Below, piece by piece: positions 1 through 9,244 of a DNA stretch of 64,000 bases; position 1 is the stretch's first letter, and each line of letters starts with the position of its first letter. The translations under genes were made by a program, and so were the position numbers. Source of the stretch: Streptomyces sp. BHT-5-2. GTDB lineage: Bacteria; Actinomycetota; Actinomycetes; Streptomycetales; Streptomycetaceae. The notes below the pieces were generated by a model. It ran no database searches, was not told the origin of the DNA, and worked only from the letters and a program-made list of their open reading frames with translations. The stretch spans positions 3,162,001 to 3,226,000 of the forward strand of contig NZ_CP081496.1 of NCBI RefSeq assembly GCF_019774615.1. The letters are read 5' to 3'.

Positions 1-319
1 GGTCGGTGGTCAGGGGAACGTCGGCGCCGAGCGGTTCGTGGTCGAGGGCTTGGCGCGCGGAGCAGACGGCGATGGTGGTGCCTTTGCGTCCGGCGGTGCG
101 CCAGGAGCGGATGGTTTGGGAGAGCAGGTCCAGGGTTGGCAGGAGCACCAGGACACGGCCGCGGGGGGCGATGCGGGCGGTGGTGCGGGCGGCGATGAGG
201 GTCTTGCCGGTGCCGCAGGCGGCGATCACGCTGGCGCGGGGCTGTTGGTCGAGGGTCCGGGTGGCCGCGGTGACGGCGTCCTTTTGGTGGGGGCGCAGTT
301 GGAGGGGGGCTGTGGCCAT
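1..319 (-). CDS. DEAD/DEAH-box helicase, N-terminal part (runs off window)
   Basis: This reading frame begins at an ATG at 319 and runs off the left edge of the window. The visible 106 residues start MATAPLQLRPHQKDAV, contain a Walker A motif ACGTGKT near residues 34-40, and continue through the LPTLDLL motif Ia region. This is the N-terminus of the superfamily 2 helicases that in Streptomyces usually end in helicase-associated (HA) repeats. The cellular role of this family is not established. Transcription may continue from sbcC, which ends 57 bases upstream. A second, headless copy of the same family lies at 59.7-61.2 kb. Confidence 0.8.
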   Translation of the reverse strand, partial: MATAPLQLRPHQKDAVTAATRTLDQQPRASVIAACGTGKTLIAARTTARIAPRGRVLVLLPTLDLLSQTIRSWRTAGRKGTTIAVCSARQALDHEPLGADVPLTTD

Positions 320-375
320 GGGGGCGCTGCTCCGGGGCGTGAGCTGAGGGCGAGGTCATTGTGGCATTGGGGGTA

Positions 376-3300
376 TCACTCGGCGGTCTGGGTTACCGGG
401 TGCAGTGTGGAGCCGCTAGTGCCTTTGCGGACGTGGAGCTGGCTGGTGATGCGGCGGCGGAGTTCGGGGACGTGGCTGATCAAGCCGACGGTGCGGTCGT
501 GGTCGCGTAGGGAATCCAGGACGTCGAGGACCTGGTGGAGGGTGTCGTCGTCGAGGGAGCCGAAGCCCTCGTCGATGAAGAGGGTGTCCAGGACGCGTCC
601 GCCTGCTTCGTGGGTGACGACGTCGGCGAGGCCCAGGGCGAGGGCGAGGGAGGCGAAGAAGGACTCGCCTCCGGAGAGGGTGTCGGTGTTGCGGTCGCGG
701 CCGGTCCACGCGTCGGTGATCTTCAGCCCGAGGCCGGAGCGGGCTCCGTGGGAGGCGCGGTCGTCGCTGTGGGCGAGGGTGTAGCGGTGGTCGGACATGC
801 GCAGCAGGCGTGTGTTGGCGGCGTCAACGACTTGTTCGAGCCGGGCGGCGAGGACGTATGCCTCCAGTTCCATACGGTCACGGTTGCTCGGTGAGGTGCC
901 GTGGATGACTTCCTGGAGGTGGTGGACGGTGTCGTAGGCGTCTTGCAGGGGGTGCAGGCGCTCGATGCTGCCGGTGAGGGCGGTGGTGAGCTCGGCGAGG
1001 TTGTCGTGGCGGGTGCGGGCCGCGGTGGTTGCGGCGACGGTGTCGGTGTGGTGTTGGGCTGCGCTCTTGTGCAGTTGGGTTGCGGCCTCGAGGTCGGCGG
1101 ACGGCTGGGATGCGGCGTGGGCGAGGTCGGGCCGCTCGAGGGTGGCGGTGTGTACCGCGCGCTCGTGGATGAAGCGCTGGATCTCCCCTTCGAGGGCGTG
1201 CAGTGTGTCGTCGTCGAGGAGGGCTTCTTGTGCGGCCTGGAGGGTTTCGAAGCCCTGCTGGCGGGCGGCGGTGGCGGCCTCGGTGAGACGCGTATCCCGC
1301 TCTTGTGCGCGGCGCAGGGTGGTGGTGGCGGCTTCAGCAGCAGTTTTGAGCTGCTCTGCGGTGTGGGTGAGGTCGGCCAGGCGGTCGGCTACGGAGGCGG
1401 CGCCGTTGCGTGCTTGGTCCAATTGCTGGGTGAGGTCGGTCAGCTGGGTTGAGAGGTGGTCGTACTCGGCGTTGCGTGCCGCGAGGTGTTCGCCGGCGGT
1501 GGTGGACTTCTGCGTCATGGCGGTGTGTTCGCGTTCGAGGGCGGTGAGTTCCTCGGTCGCGGGTCCGGCGTCGGAGGCGGTCTTCAGTGTTTGCTCGAGT
1601 TGCGTTTGGGTGGCGTCCACGAGGGCTTGGATGTCGGTCAGCGGTGCATCGCCGGCCTGAGCCCGGGCCTGAGCGGCGCGTTCCTGGGCCTGCTGGAGGT
1701 CGGCGGTGGCGGCTTTCTCGGCTTTCTCGGCCTTGAGGTGCCGCTTCTCTGCCGCCTGCTCGTCTTTACGGGTGGGCTGTCCCGGGTGCGGGGCAGCCGG
1801 GGCTGGGTGGGTGCACGATCCGCACACAGGGCAGGGCGAGCCGTCGGTGAGCTCGGCGGCCAGTTCTGCAGCCATGCCATCGGTGCGCTGCCGGCGGATG
1901 TCGATGTGTTCCTGTGCTGCCTTGGCTGTGGCGGTGCGGGCGGCTTCCAGGCGGAGTTCGCACGAGGCGACGTCGGCGAGGTGCGCGTCGCGCTGCCGTG
2001 CGTCCTGAAGGCGGCGGCGCACCTCGGCGAGGGTGGTCTGCTGGTGGGTGCTGTCGGTCTCGGCGCGCTGGGCGGTTTGAAGACGTGCGGTCAGCGCGGT
2101 ACGGCGGTCGGGCTCCTTAGCGAGCCATTCTTTGGCCTCGAGTTGGTCGGCTGCGAGCGTCTCCCGTTCGGCGTCAAGCTGCTGCAGGTCTCGTGTCAGT
2201 TCCTGTACGGCGGCTTCCTTCGGCAGTAGTGCTTCGACGCGGGTGCTCTCGGCGCGTATCTGCTGCTCGGCGGTGGCGAGTTCGTCGGCCGAGGCTGTGG
2301 TGTGCGGCGGGGAGAGGACGCTGCGGGCCTTGTCCTCGTCGGCGACGGCACGGGTGTGTGCGTCTGCGGCGGTGTGTGCAGCGTGGAGGACGGCTGCCAG
2401 CTTGCCGGCGCGGCGGGCTTGTTCGAGCTGGCCGGTGATGTGCTGCTGCCGAGGTGCTTGCTGCTCCAGCTGCTGCAGTTGCTCGGTGGCGGTGCGGTGC
2501 TCGGTTTGCTGCTGGTGCAGGGTGCGCACGGCCAGTTCGTGTGCTTGTTGCTCGGCGAGGTCGGCGGCCGCTTCCTCAGCCTGGGTGGTTGCCGTCTTCA
2601 GGTGTGTGGCTGCCGCTTCCATCAGGGCTGTGGCCCACGCCTTGGCCGGCTCGGTCAGGGTCTGCGGATCGTCGCCGGTGGGGGCGTCCTGCTCGTGGTC
2701 GAGTCCTGTGGCCGCTCCGTGGATGCGGTCGATGAGGCTGATGACGTCGCCGCGGGCCGCCTTGAGGTCCTTTTCCGTCTCGCGGCCGCGTTCTTGAAGC
2801 CAGCGGTCGATGTCGGTGAAGCGGCCGGTACGGAACAGCTTGCCGAGAAGTTCCTTGCGAGTGGACGCTTTGGCGCGCAGGAACTGGGTGAACTGGTTCT
2901 GCGGCAGGAGGACGACCTGGCAGAACTGGTCCCGGCTCATGCCCAGCAGCGTCAGGAGGTGGTCGCCGATCTCCTGGTGGGACTTGCTGGATGCCTCCCA
3001 GCGGGCCTCACCGGCGGTGTCGTGTTTCCACTCACGCAAGAGTGCCTTGGCGTTCTGCTGGGTGGTGCCGGTGCCACGGGTCTTGGGTCGGGTCTGCGCG
3101 GGAATGCGGGTGATCTCCAGGCGACGCCCGGAGATGGTGGCCTCCAGGATGACCTGTGTGAGCAGGTGGTCAGCGGCGTGGTCGCTGCGCAGCACCTGGT
3201 CCCGGTCGCCGGGCGGCTTGCCATAGAGGGCGTAGCAGATGGCGTCGAAGACGGTGCTTTTGCCGGCTCCGGTGGCGCCGTGCAGCAGGAAGAGGCCTTC

Positions 3301-3381
3301 GCTGGTCAGGGAGTCGAAGTCGATGGTGTGGGTTCCTGCGAAGGGGCCGAAGGCCTGCAGGGTGAGGCTGTGCAGGCGCAC
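376..3381 (-). CDS. sbcC: Exonuclease subunit SbcC (Rad50-like ATPase)
   Basis: SbcC is the SMC-like ATPase of the SbcCD nuclease, which trims hairpins and blocked DNA ends. The 1001-residue product has a Walker A motif GATGAGKS at about 35-42, a long Gln/Ala-rich coiled coil broken by a zinc-hook CPVC at about 517-520, the ABC signature LSGGE at about 902, and Walker B with LFIDEGF near 932-939. The GTG start lies one base after the sbcD stop, so the pair is translationally coupled. Length and domain order are normal for the family. All key motifs are intact. Confidence 0.96.
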   Translation of the reverse strand: MRLHSLTLQAFGPFAGTHTIDFDSLTSEGLFLLHGATGAGKSTVFDAICYALYGKPPGDRDQVLRSDHAADHLLTQVILEATISGRRLEITRIPAQTRPKTRGTGTTQQNAKALLREWKHDTAGEARWEASSKSHQEIGDHLLTLLGMSRDQFCQVVLLPQNQFTQFLRAKASTRKELLGKLFRTGRFTDIDRWLQERGRETEKDLKAARGDVISLIDRIHGAATGLDHEQDAPTGDDPQTLTEPAKAWATALMEAAATHLKTATTQAEEAAADLAEQQAHELAVRTLHQQQTEHRTATEQLQQLEQQAPRQQHITGQLEQARRAGKLAAVLHAAHTAADAHTRAVADEDKARSVLSPPHTTASADELATAEQQIRAESTRVEALLPKEAAVQELTRDLQQLDAERETLAADQLEAKEWLAKEPDRRTALTARLQTAQRAETDSTHQQTTLAEVRRRLQDARQRDAHLADVASCELRLEAARTATAKAAQEHIDIRRQRTDGMAAELAAELTDGSPCPVCGSCTHPAPAAPHPGQPTRKDEQAAEKRHLKAEKAEKAATADLQQAQERAAQARAQAGDAPLTDIQALVDATQTQLEQTLKTASDAGPATEELTALEREHTAMTQKSTTAGEHLAARNAEYDHLSTQLTDLTQQLDQARNGAASVADRLADLTHTAEQLKTAAEAATTTLRRAQERDTRLTEAATAARQQGFETLQAAQEALLDDDTLHALEGEIQRFIHERAVHTATLERPDLAHAASQPSADLEAATQLHKSAAQHHTDTVAATTAARTRHDNLAELTTALTGSIERLHPLQDAYDTVHHLQEVIHGTSPSNRDRMELEAYVLAARLEQVVDAANTRLLRMSDHRYTLAHSDDRASHGARSGLGLKITDAWTGRDRNTDTLSGGESFFASLALALGLADVVTHEAGGRVLDTLFIDEGFGSLDDDTLHQVLDVLDSLRDHDRTVGLISHVPELRRRITSQLHVRKGTSGSTLHPVTQTAE

Positions 3382-3382
3382 T

Positions 3383-4546
3383 TTAGACGGTCTCCTCGTG
3401 TGTGGCGTGCTGGGTGGCTTCGACGGCTTGGCGCAGTAGGGCCTGTTCGGCGGGGGTGGGGTCGTCGCCGCGGACTTTCTTGATGAAGTCGTGGACGATG
3501 TCGAGGTCGCTTCGGCCTTGCAGGCGCTGGGTGTAGGTGGGGCGGTCGGCAGCCTGCTGTGGGTTGTCGGGGCGTTCGTGCAGCAGGCTCAGGGTGTGGG
3601 GGAAGCGGCGGCGCAGCCGGGCCATCGGCTCGTACGGCAGGGCGGGGTCGGTGAGGGTGACCTGCAGCCAGTGGTCGGCCAGAGCCTCGTGGGCGGGGTC
3701 GGTCAGCAGGTCCTCGAGGGCGCCCTTGAGCAGGGCCAGGGGGCGCGGGACGGGGGTGGGCACGCGGGTGAGGGTGACGGTGCCGTCGCCGGCCATGTCA
3801 ACGATGGTCAGGGATTTGGTGTGGTGGGCTTCGGAGAAGGAGTAGGCCAGCGGTGAACCGCTGTAGTGGATATGGTCGTTGACGTTCTGGGCACCGTGGA
3901 GGTGGCCGAGGGCGACGTAGTCGATGCGGGTGAAGGCACTGCCCAGGACGTAGTCGAGGCCTCCGACGGTGATGTCGCGCTCGCTGGTGGAGGGTTCGCC
4001 GCCGGCGACGAAGGCGTGCGCCAGCACGACGCTGCGGGTGCCTTCCGGGTAGGTGGCGAGGTCGGCGCGGATGCGGTCCAGGGCTGCGGTGGTCACGGCT
4101 TGGTGGCTTTTGTTGGCCTCGAGGTCGTCGTGGGTCAGGGACGGCTCGAGATAGGGGATGCCGTAGACGGCGACGGTGCCGTGCTCGTCGTCCAGCAGGA
4201 CGGGGCAGGTGCCGGTGGTGGCCGGGTCGGTCCGCAGGTGCACACCGGCTCGGGCCAGGACGCTGGCGCCGACACCGAGCCGGTGTGCTGAGTCGTGGTT
4301 GCCGCTGATCATGATGATGGGGATGCCCAGATCGGCGAGCTGGCTCAGAGCGCTGTCGAAGAGGCGTACGGCATCCAGGCTGGGGATGGCCCGGTCGTAG
4401 ATGTCTCCCGCCACGAGGATGACGTCGACGGCGTGGTCGCGGGCCGTGTCGTGCACGTGGGCGAGGAAGGCGCGCTGCGCGTCGATCAGGTCGGCTTCAT
4501 GGAACCGGCGCCCGAGATGCCAGTCCGAGGTGTGCAAGAACCGCAT
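3383..4546 (-). CDS. sbcD: Exonuclease subunit SbcD (Mre11-like nuclease)
   Basis: SbcD is the metal-dependent nuclease partner of SbcC. The 387-residue product carries the calcineurin-like phosphoesterase motifs in order: DWHLG near the N-terminus, GDIYD at about 48, GNHD at about 83, LAHAF at about 176 and GHLHG at about 215. These provide the two-metal site. An upstream in-frame GTG at 4552 exists, but the ATG at 4546 gives the usual MRFLHTSDWH beginning and is preferred. It is the first gene of the sbcDC operon. Its promoter must lie in the short gap toward 4738, where a divergent small gene starts. Confidence 0.95.
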   Translation of the reverse strand: MRFLHTSDWHLGRRFHEADLIDAQRAFLAHVHDTARDHAVDVILVAGDIYDRAIPSLDAVRLFDSALSQLADLGIPIIMISGNHDSAHRLGVGASVLARAGVHLRTDPATTGTCPVLLDDEHGTVAVYGIPYLEPSLTHDDLEANKSHQAVTTAALDRIRADLATYPEGTRSVVLAHAFVAGGEPSTSERDITVGGLDYVLGSAFTRIDYVALGHLHGAQNVNDHIHYSGSPLAYSFSEAHHTKSLTIVDMAGDGTVTLTRVPTPVPRPLALLKGALEDLLTDPAHEALADHWLQVTLTDPALPYEPMARLRRRFPHTLSLLHERPDNPQQAADRPTYTQRLQGRSDLDIVHDFIKKVRGDDPTPAEQALLRQAVEATQHATHEETV

Positions 4547-4737
4547 GGGCACAGACCGTAACCACTGAGGGGGCGACCTCGGGCGGTTTTCTGATAAACG
4601 GTTCCTCGGGTGGGTGTGCGACGGCAGGCGAAGAATGGTTTCTCTTCTGTCGCCGCCGCGGCTGCGGGCGAGGCTGCGCCACCGGGTGATTGTCAGTGGC
4701 AGGAGGCAAGATGAGCGGTAGGGGGAAGGAGGATGTG

Positions 4738-4950
4738 ATGTCGTTATCGCGTTCTACCGGCGCTGAGCCTATCGTGGCCCCGGGCGGGTGCCGCTGGTGC
4801 GGGATCGAAGCGCGAGGGCACGGCCGGCAGCATGTGCCGGACGTGGGTTGGCATGCCTGGACTACGCCGACGCTGCAGCAGCGCAAGGAGCGCATGCTGC
4901 AGCGACGCGCCCGCGAGGCAGTCAGGAAGCCAGGGCGTGCACGTCGCTGA
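4738..4950 (+). CDS. Small CxxC protein of unknown function
   Basis: This gene encodes a 70-residue basic protein with CRWCGI near residue 18, a single Cys pair that may bind metal, followed by a WHAW segment and an Arg/Lys-rich tail. I recognise the general pattern from small Streptomyces proteins with a CRWCG motif, but no function is known to me. The ATG at 4738 is chosen because GGAAGGAGG lies just upstream. Its last 29 bases overlap the end of the convergent OLD nuclease gene. Confidence 0.6.
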   Translation: MSLSRSTGAEPIVAPGGCRWCGIEARGHGRQHVPDVGWHAWTTPTLQQRKERMLQRRAREAVRKPGRARR

Positions 4951-6745
4951 AGGCTTTCCTCAGCTGGGCGGGGACGTCTTCGGGCTTGGTGAGAGTGGAT
5001 ACCAGGGCGTAGAGCATGTCTCCCTTGCCGTCGGGGCTTGTCTGCGCCGCCTGTTCTTTGATCATGGTGAGGATGCGGGCGCTGAACTTGCCGCCGCGGT
5101 GCGTGGTGAAGTCCTCGGCGGTCCACGATTTGTCTTCGGGGCGGGGCCAGTAGGTGTTCGCCGCAGTGGCCCACTGTGTGTCGGTGAAGAGTTCTTCGAG
5201 TTCGTTGAAGCCGTCGGCCTCACCGACGTAGGTGACCTGAGTAGAGAGGTCAAGACCTGCCTTGATGAGCTTTTCCGTCTTGAAGTGTTTGTTGCTGCGG
5301 CTGTCGGCGTCGACCATCAGCATGACGGTGCGGTGGTTCTTGACGAGGTACCCGGCCAGGATCAGGGCTCCCTCGTTGTTACCGCAGGCCCACAAGGCAA
5401 TACCTGCCGCCTGAAGGGACAGTCCCTGGGAGAGGCGGAACAGAAGGGGCAGGCACTGCTGTTCCGTGGGGCCTTCCACGGCGAGGAAGCAGCGCTCATG
5501 AAGCAGGACGGAGTTGCGCAGGCCCACGGCGGCGGCGATCTGCCCGAGGTGGAAGTCGATGCTGTCATGGGAGCCGTCGGCGAGGCGCTCGACAATGGTG
5601 CGGCCGCCGTCGCTGAGCCTAAGGTGGACCACGTCGGCGATGTCGACACCGTCGATGAGATTCATTGAGTGAGTGGCGACCACGACGCTCACATGAGGCA
5701 GAGCGCACTGCTTGCGGATGGTGTCCATCACGGTGCGCTGGTGGCGGTAGTCGAGGTGGGTGTCGGGCTCGTCGTAGACGACGATGGTCTGGGTCGGCTC
5801 CTGCTCATCTTCCCCGTCTAGGGCAGCGAGTTCATTGTTCTCCAGCAGGTTGCTGGTCCACTCCCACACCGCGAGGGCGATCCTGCGGTTGCTGCCCTGC
5901 CCGGAGCGCGTCAGGTCTACCGGTTCCCCGTCGGCCTTGGAGACCTCCAGAGGAGCGCGCTTGAAGCCACCCCTGAAGGAAACCTCGGGTTTGACCTGTA
6001 CCCCGACAAATTCACGGCAGTGCTGGCGGATGTGCTGACACAGGGAGTCGGCTTCCTTCTCCAGACGCTGGGTGATTTCCGCTTCGATCTCCCGCACCCG
6101 TCCCTGCAGCGTCTCATCCTCCAGGAATGTCTCATAACAGCCGTTCAGCGCCGTGCGCACCGTATCGTCGGGGCTCTCATCCCTACCGCCGAATGACAGC
6201 AGCCGCGGCAGCCGTTCCTGAAGCTCTTTCGGAAGCGGCTGCCACTGCTCCACCTGAGGTGCCGTAGCAGCATAAGCGGCGAGCGCTTGCAGCAGATCGC
6301 CCTTCAGGGATCCAGCCGGGGACAGCCCGAACTCGGTTACCAACTCAGCGAGTTCGCCCTTCAACAGCCGTCCCAGATCGTGCAGTCGGCTGTCAGCAGG
6401 CCGGGAACCGAAGTACTGCCACCTGGCCGCTTGCCCATCCTCGGCAATGCGGCGGATCCGCACGCTGGGCGGCAGTGCCGTGGCAGCCTGTTCGCCGGCG
6501 TCGAGAGTGAAGATGCCCTCGACCCATGTCTGGGCGCAGCGGCCACCCGCGGCGCCTTCCGCCTGTTCGTAGGTGCGGTCCTCGTCCATCAGCCGGTGGC
6601 TTCCCAACAGGAAGGCAAGCGCGGTCAGTACAGCGCTCTTCCCACCGTCGTTGTGGCCGGCCAGGATCGTCGGACTGCTGACCGGGATGTCCTCCACACG
6701 CGCCAATGAGCGGAAGCCGCTCGCGGAGAATCGAGTGAGATACAC
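4922..6745 (-). CDS. OLD-family ATPase/TOPRIM nuclease
   Basis: OLD-family proteins couple an ABC-type ATPase to a TOPRIM nuclease, and many act in phage defence or DNA repair. From the GTG at 6745 the product is 607 residues. It has Walker A GHNDGGKS at about 30-37, Walker B VVYDEPDTH near 322-330, a switch histidine in ATHS near 357-360, then a TOPRIM domain with VEGPTE near 423-428 and DAD near 478. The start is uncertain; an open frame reaches 6805. No UvrD-type partner (as in Gabija) or other defence gene is adjacent, so it looks like a single-gene OLD protein. Confidence 0.85.
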   Translation of the reverse strand: MYLTRFSASGFRSLARVEDIPVSSPTILAGHNDGGKSAVLTALAFLLGSHRLMDEDRTYEQAEGAAGGRCAQTWVEGIFTLDAGEQAATALPPSVRIRRIAEDGQAARWQYFGSRPADSRLHDLGRLLKGELAELVTEFGLSPAGSLKGDLLQALAAYAATAPQVEQWQPLPKELQERLPRLLSFGGRDESPDDTVRTALNGCYETFLEDETLQGRVREIEAEITQRLEKEADSLCQHIRQHCREFVGVQVKPEVSFRGGFKRAPLEVSKADGEPVDLTRSGQGSNRRIALAVWEWTSNLLENNELAALDGEDEQEPTQTIVVYDEPDTHLDYRHQRTVMDTIRKQCALPHVSVVVATHSMNLIDGVDIADVVHLRLSDGGRTIVERLADGSHDSIDFHLGQIAAAVGLRNSVLLHERCFLAVEGPTEQQCLPLLFRLSQGLSLQAAGIALWACGNNEGALILAGYLVKNHRTVMLMVDADSRSNKHFKTEKLIKAGLDLSTQVTYVGEADGFNELEELFTDTQWATAANTYWPRPEDKSWTAEDFTTHRGGKFSARILTMIKEQAAQTSPDGKGDMLYALVSTLTKPEDVPAQLRKAFSDVHALAS

Positions 6746-6805
6746 GGTCGAGCTGCTCCGAATCTCCCTCTCCGGCTGGAGGGGTAAGACGTGCGTGCAA
6801 AACAC

Positions 6806-7599
6806 ATACAGAAGGTGCGCGTGAGCCGCCAGCGCAGACCGTTCATACTAGAGGCACACCGAGCAATGTCCGGGCACTTTCCCCCAGTTGACGCCTGCCC
6901 GCTAGAAGATGCCCGTACGAAGCCCGCCCTCGCGCGTGCTGGTCTCCCCCAGCACCGACTCAGCCTCCGACCTGACACTGCCGGCCGTGCGACCTGATGC
7001 CGATAGACAACACCTCCACCGAACTCGACTGTCGACGGTCATGCAATTCCCCACCGAGAGCGCCACTTTCCCCAGGCAAGCGTTCGAGTCGGGTGCGGTT
7101 CCTGGCTCGGGCCGCCCGCCTTGGAAGTGTCTTGGAACGCACCGGGCCGTCAAGGACGCCTACGGCGCCGCTACCGCGGTGAGCTGCGCTCATCCCTGAC
7201 TGCCCACCGCGTCCCTGAGGCTCAGCCGGCTATCGGGCGGCCCGGGGAAGTGCGGCGTCCCCCTGGTCATTCCGGTGCGGCTCCGCGGCCCCATGGGGAG
7301 CAGCTTGGCGTTGCGGCTGGGGAATTACGCGACGTTCCACACCGCCGTTCAGTGAAGACCTGGCGCCAGTCACCGGTGGCGTGGAGCTCGTCGGTGCCCA
7401 TCATCGCGGCGGCCTTCCGGGCAGCGGCGAGAATGTTGCGCAGGGAATCGAGGAAGTTCTCCGTCGCACCGGACGTCAGCGCCGGCGACTTGGTTTCCTG
7501 TTGGTCGCACGACGGGCTCGGGTTACGTTGGGCGCTGCAACTGGGTGACGGTGCCGCTGCGTCTTGGTGTGCGCAGTCGAATTGAGGGAGTGACAGCGG
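6806..7599. other. Intergenic region, no gene recognised
   Basis: About 790 bases between the OLD nuclease start and the WXG100-like gene. Short frames on both strands lack family resemblance and codon bias. It probably contains the promoter of the toxin operon that begins at 7600. Confidence 0.5.
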
Positions 7600-7923
7600 G
7601 TGGGGGCGGAGTCGTTCTCCGTGGACATAGAGGCGCTCAAGAACGCCGGGTTGGGGGCGGCGGATCTGATGGCGTTGTTGGAGAGTCACCGTGTCGAGGA
7701 CGTCGAATGTGACGCGGATGTCGTGGGTCATGAAGGTCTGAGCGCGGCACTGGCCGGCTTCTGCGAACGGTGGCAGGTGGGTGTGCAGAACCTGACGAAG
7801 GACGGTCGGGGGCTCTCGCGCAATTTGATCGACACGGCAGGCGCCTACCTGGAGGTCGACCACCAGGTCGCCGCAAACCTGACGCGTATCACTCAGCTCG
7901 CCCGTGGTGGTGTGCATGGCTGA
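7600..7923 (+). CDS. WXG100-like/ESX-associated small protein
   Basis: A 107-residue helical protein encoded just upstream of a WXG-type toxin. It has no signal peptide and no catalytic motif. Its size, helical composition and position match the small partner proteins that accompany type VII (ESX) secretion substrates in actinobacteria. It starts at a GTG preceded by a GGGAG element, and its stop overlaps the toxin start by 8 bases, so the two are translationally coupled. A role as secretion partner or chaperone is inferred from context only. Confidence 0.6.
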   Translation: MGAESFSVDIEALKNAGLGAADLMALLESHRVEDVECDADVVGHEGLSAALAGFCERWQVGVQNLTKDGRGLSRNLIDTAGAYLEVDHQVAANLTRITQLARGGVHG

Positions 7924-9244
7924 GCTGGGGGAAAGTCGGGACCCGAAGGATCTGGTGCCCGGCGACGTGAAGGCCGTGCAGGCCACGGCTCGCCTCCTGA
8001 CCCAATTCGGGCAGACGTTGTCCCGAGTCGGCTCGGGACTGCGAAACCTGGACCACGATGGCTGGAAAGGGAAAGCGGCGGACGCCTTTCACGATTTTTA
8101 CGACGAGGAACCGAAACGCTGGATCACCTGCGGTGACGCCTTCCACGACGCCGCACAAGCCTTGAACTCCTACAGCAACACCCTTGCGTGGGCCCAGGAG
8201 CAGGCGCGCGAAGCCGTTGCGTTGTGGGAGCAGGGTGAGAGGCAGACGCAACAAGCCAAGGCGACCTACGAACGAACTGCCCTGCAAGCCCAACAGCAGA
8301 ACGGTGTGGGCGCAGCTTCCGTACTTGCCCCGTTCTCGGATCCGGGCGAGGCAACACGGGAGCAGGCCCGGTCCTTGTTGGCTCAGGCCCGCGGCCAGGT
8401 GCAGGCAGAAGGCCATCGCAGCGCTGGGGTGGTGGCCAAGGCCCAGGAAGCGGCACCGCCGAAACCAACGCTGTGGGACAAAGCCGTCGGTGCGGTGGAA
8501 ACGGGGCTGGATTCTCTCGCGGGCGGGTTCCGTCACGGCGCGGCCAGTGCGCTGCGTGGTGCGGGGCATGTCGAGAACATGGCCCTGCAGGGCGCCGGCA
8601 CCTTGCTCGGAGAGGAGATCAAGGCTGGCGGAAAGATTGCGGGTGGAGCGCTGCACGCCGGCGCATCCGTACTGTCGGGCCTGGGGTTCCGCGACGGTTC
8701 GCGCGACCTGGAAACTGCAGGCGAAGACGTGGAAACCTCTACCGAAGGCGCCGGCGACGATGTCGAACACCGCACGGAGGAGGCAGGCAGAGACGTTGAG
8801 GACACGGCGGATCGGGAGGCGACCGACGTCGAGGGGGGCGGCGGCCATGGTGGTGGCGGTGGGGGTAGAGATGTTGGCGGCCGTGGGCACTACGTCATCA
8901 TCGACAAGGTGAAGTACCCCGAGACCGCCCAGCACGTCGACGAGGCCCAATCCGGCATCTCCTGGCGCGGAGACGAGCGACGCGAGCAACAGCAGCCCGC
9001 GGATCTGACGATCGATCGTGACGGCGCTGACGACAACCGAAAGGAGTCCCTGCGCGGGATACCGAAGCGAGGCGCTGAAAAGCTGGACCGGGACGAGTAC
9101 CCGCCAGCGATGTTCGCGGAAGGCGGTCTCGGCGCCTCGGTGAAGTACATAGATCGGAGCGACAACCGCGGGGCTGGCAGATCGATGGGTAATCAGCTCA
9201 GGGGCCTCGACAACGGCGAGCATGTGACGGTGATAACTGCATGA
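7916..9244 (+). CDS. WXG-type polymorphic toxin with NucA/NucB-like C-terminus
   Basis: A 442-residue protein. The N-terminal ~110 residues form a helical WXG100-like module with GWKGKAADAF. A long Ala/Gln/Glu-rich middle and a Gly-rich stretch near 300-320 follow. The last ~80 residues resemble the NucA/NucB DNase family, with DRDEYPP, a following EGG, SDNRGAG and a terminal GEHVTVI segment. The order (secretion module, linker, small nuclease) is that of a type VII-exported antibacterial toxin. It overlaps the downstream immunity gene by 4 bases. DNase activity is inferred from motifs, not demonstrated. Confidence 0.75.
   Translation: MAELGESRDPKDLVPGDVKAVQATARLLTQFGQTLSRVGSGLRNLDHDGWKGKAADAFHDFYDEEPKRWITCGDAFHDAAQALNSYSNTLAWAQEQAREAVALWEQGERQTQQAKATYERTALQAQQQNGVGAASVLAPFSDPGEATREQARSLLAQARGQVQAEGHRSAGVVAKAQEAAPPKPTLWDKAVGAVETGLDSLAGGFRHGAASALRGAGHVENMALQGAGTLLGEEIKAGGKIAGGALHAGASVLSGLGFRDGSRDLETAGEDVETSTEGAGDDVEHRTEEAGRDVEDTADREATDVEGGGGHGGGGGGRDVGGRGHYVIIDKVKYPETAQHVDEAQSGISWRGDERREQQQPADLTIDRDGADDNRKESLRGIPKRGAEKLDRDEYPPAMFAEGGLGASVKYIDRSDNRGAGRSMGNQLRGLDNGEHVTVITA

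Noticed and set aside
38..3483. Long plus-strand frames over sbcC
   Set aside because: They are Gly/Val- or Ser/Arg-rich antisense shadows of high-GC sequence without family resemblance.
7889..9223. 444-codon minus-strand frame opposite the toxin
   Set aside because: The plus-strand toxin has the expected codon bias, coupled neighbours and family motifs; the antisense frame has none.
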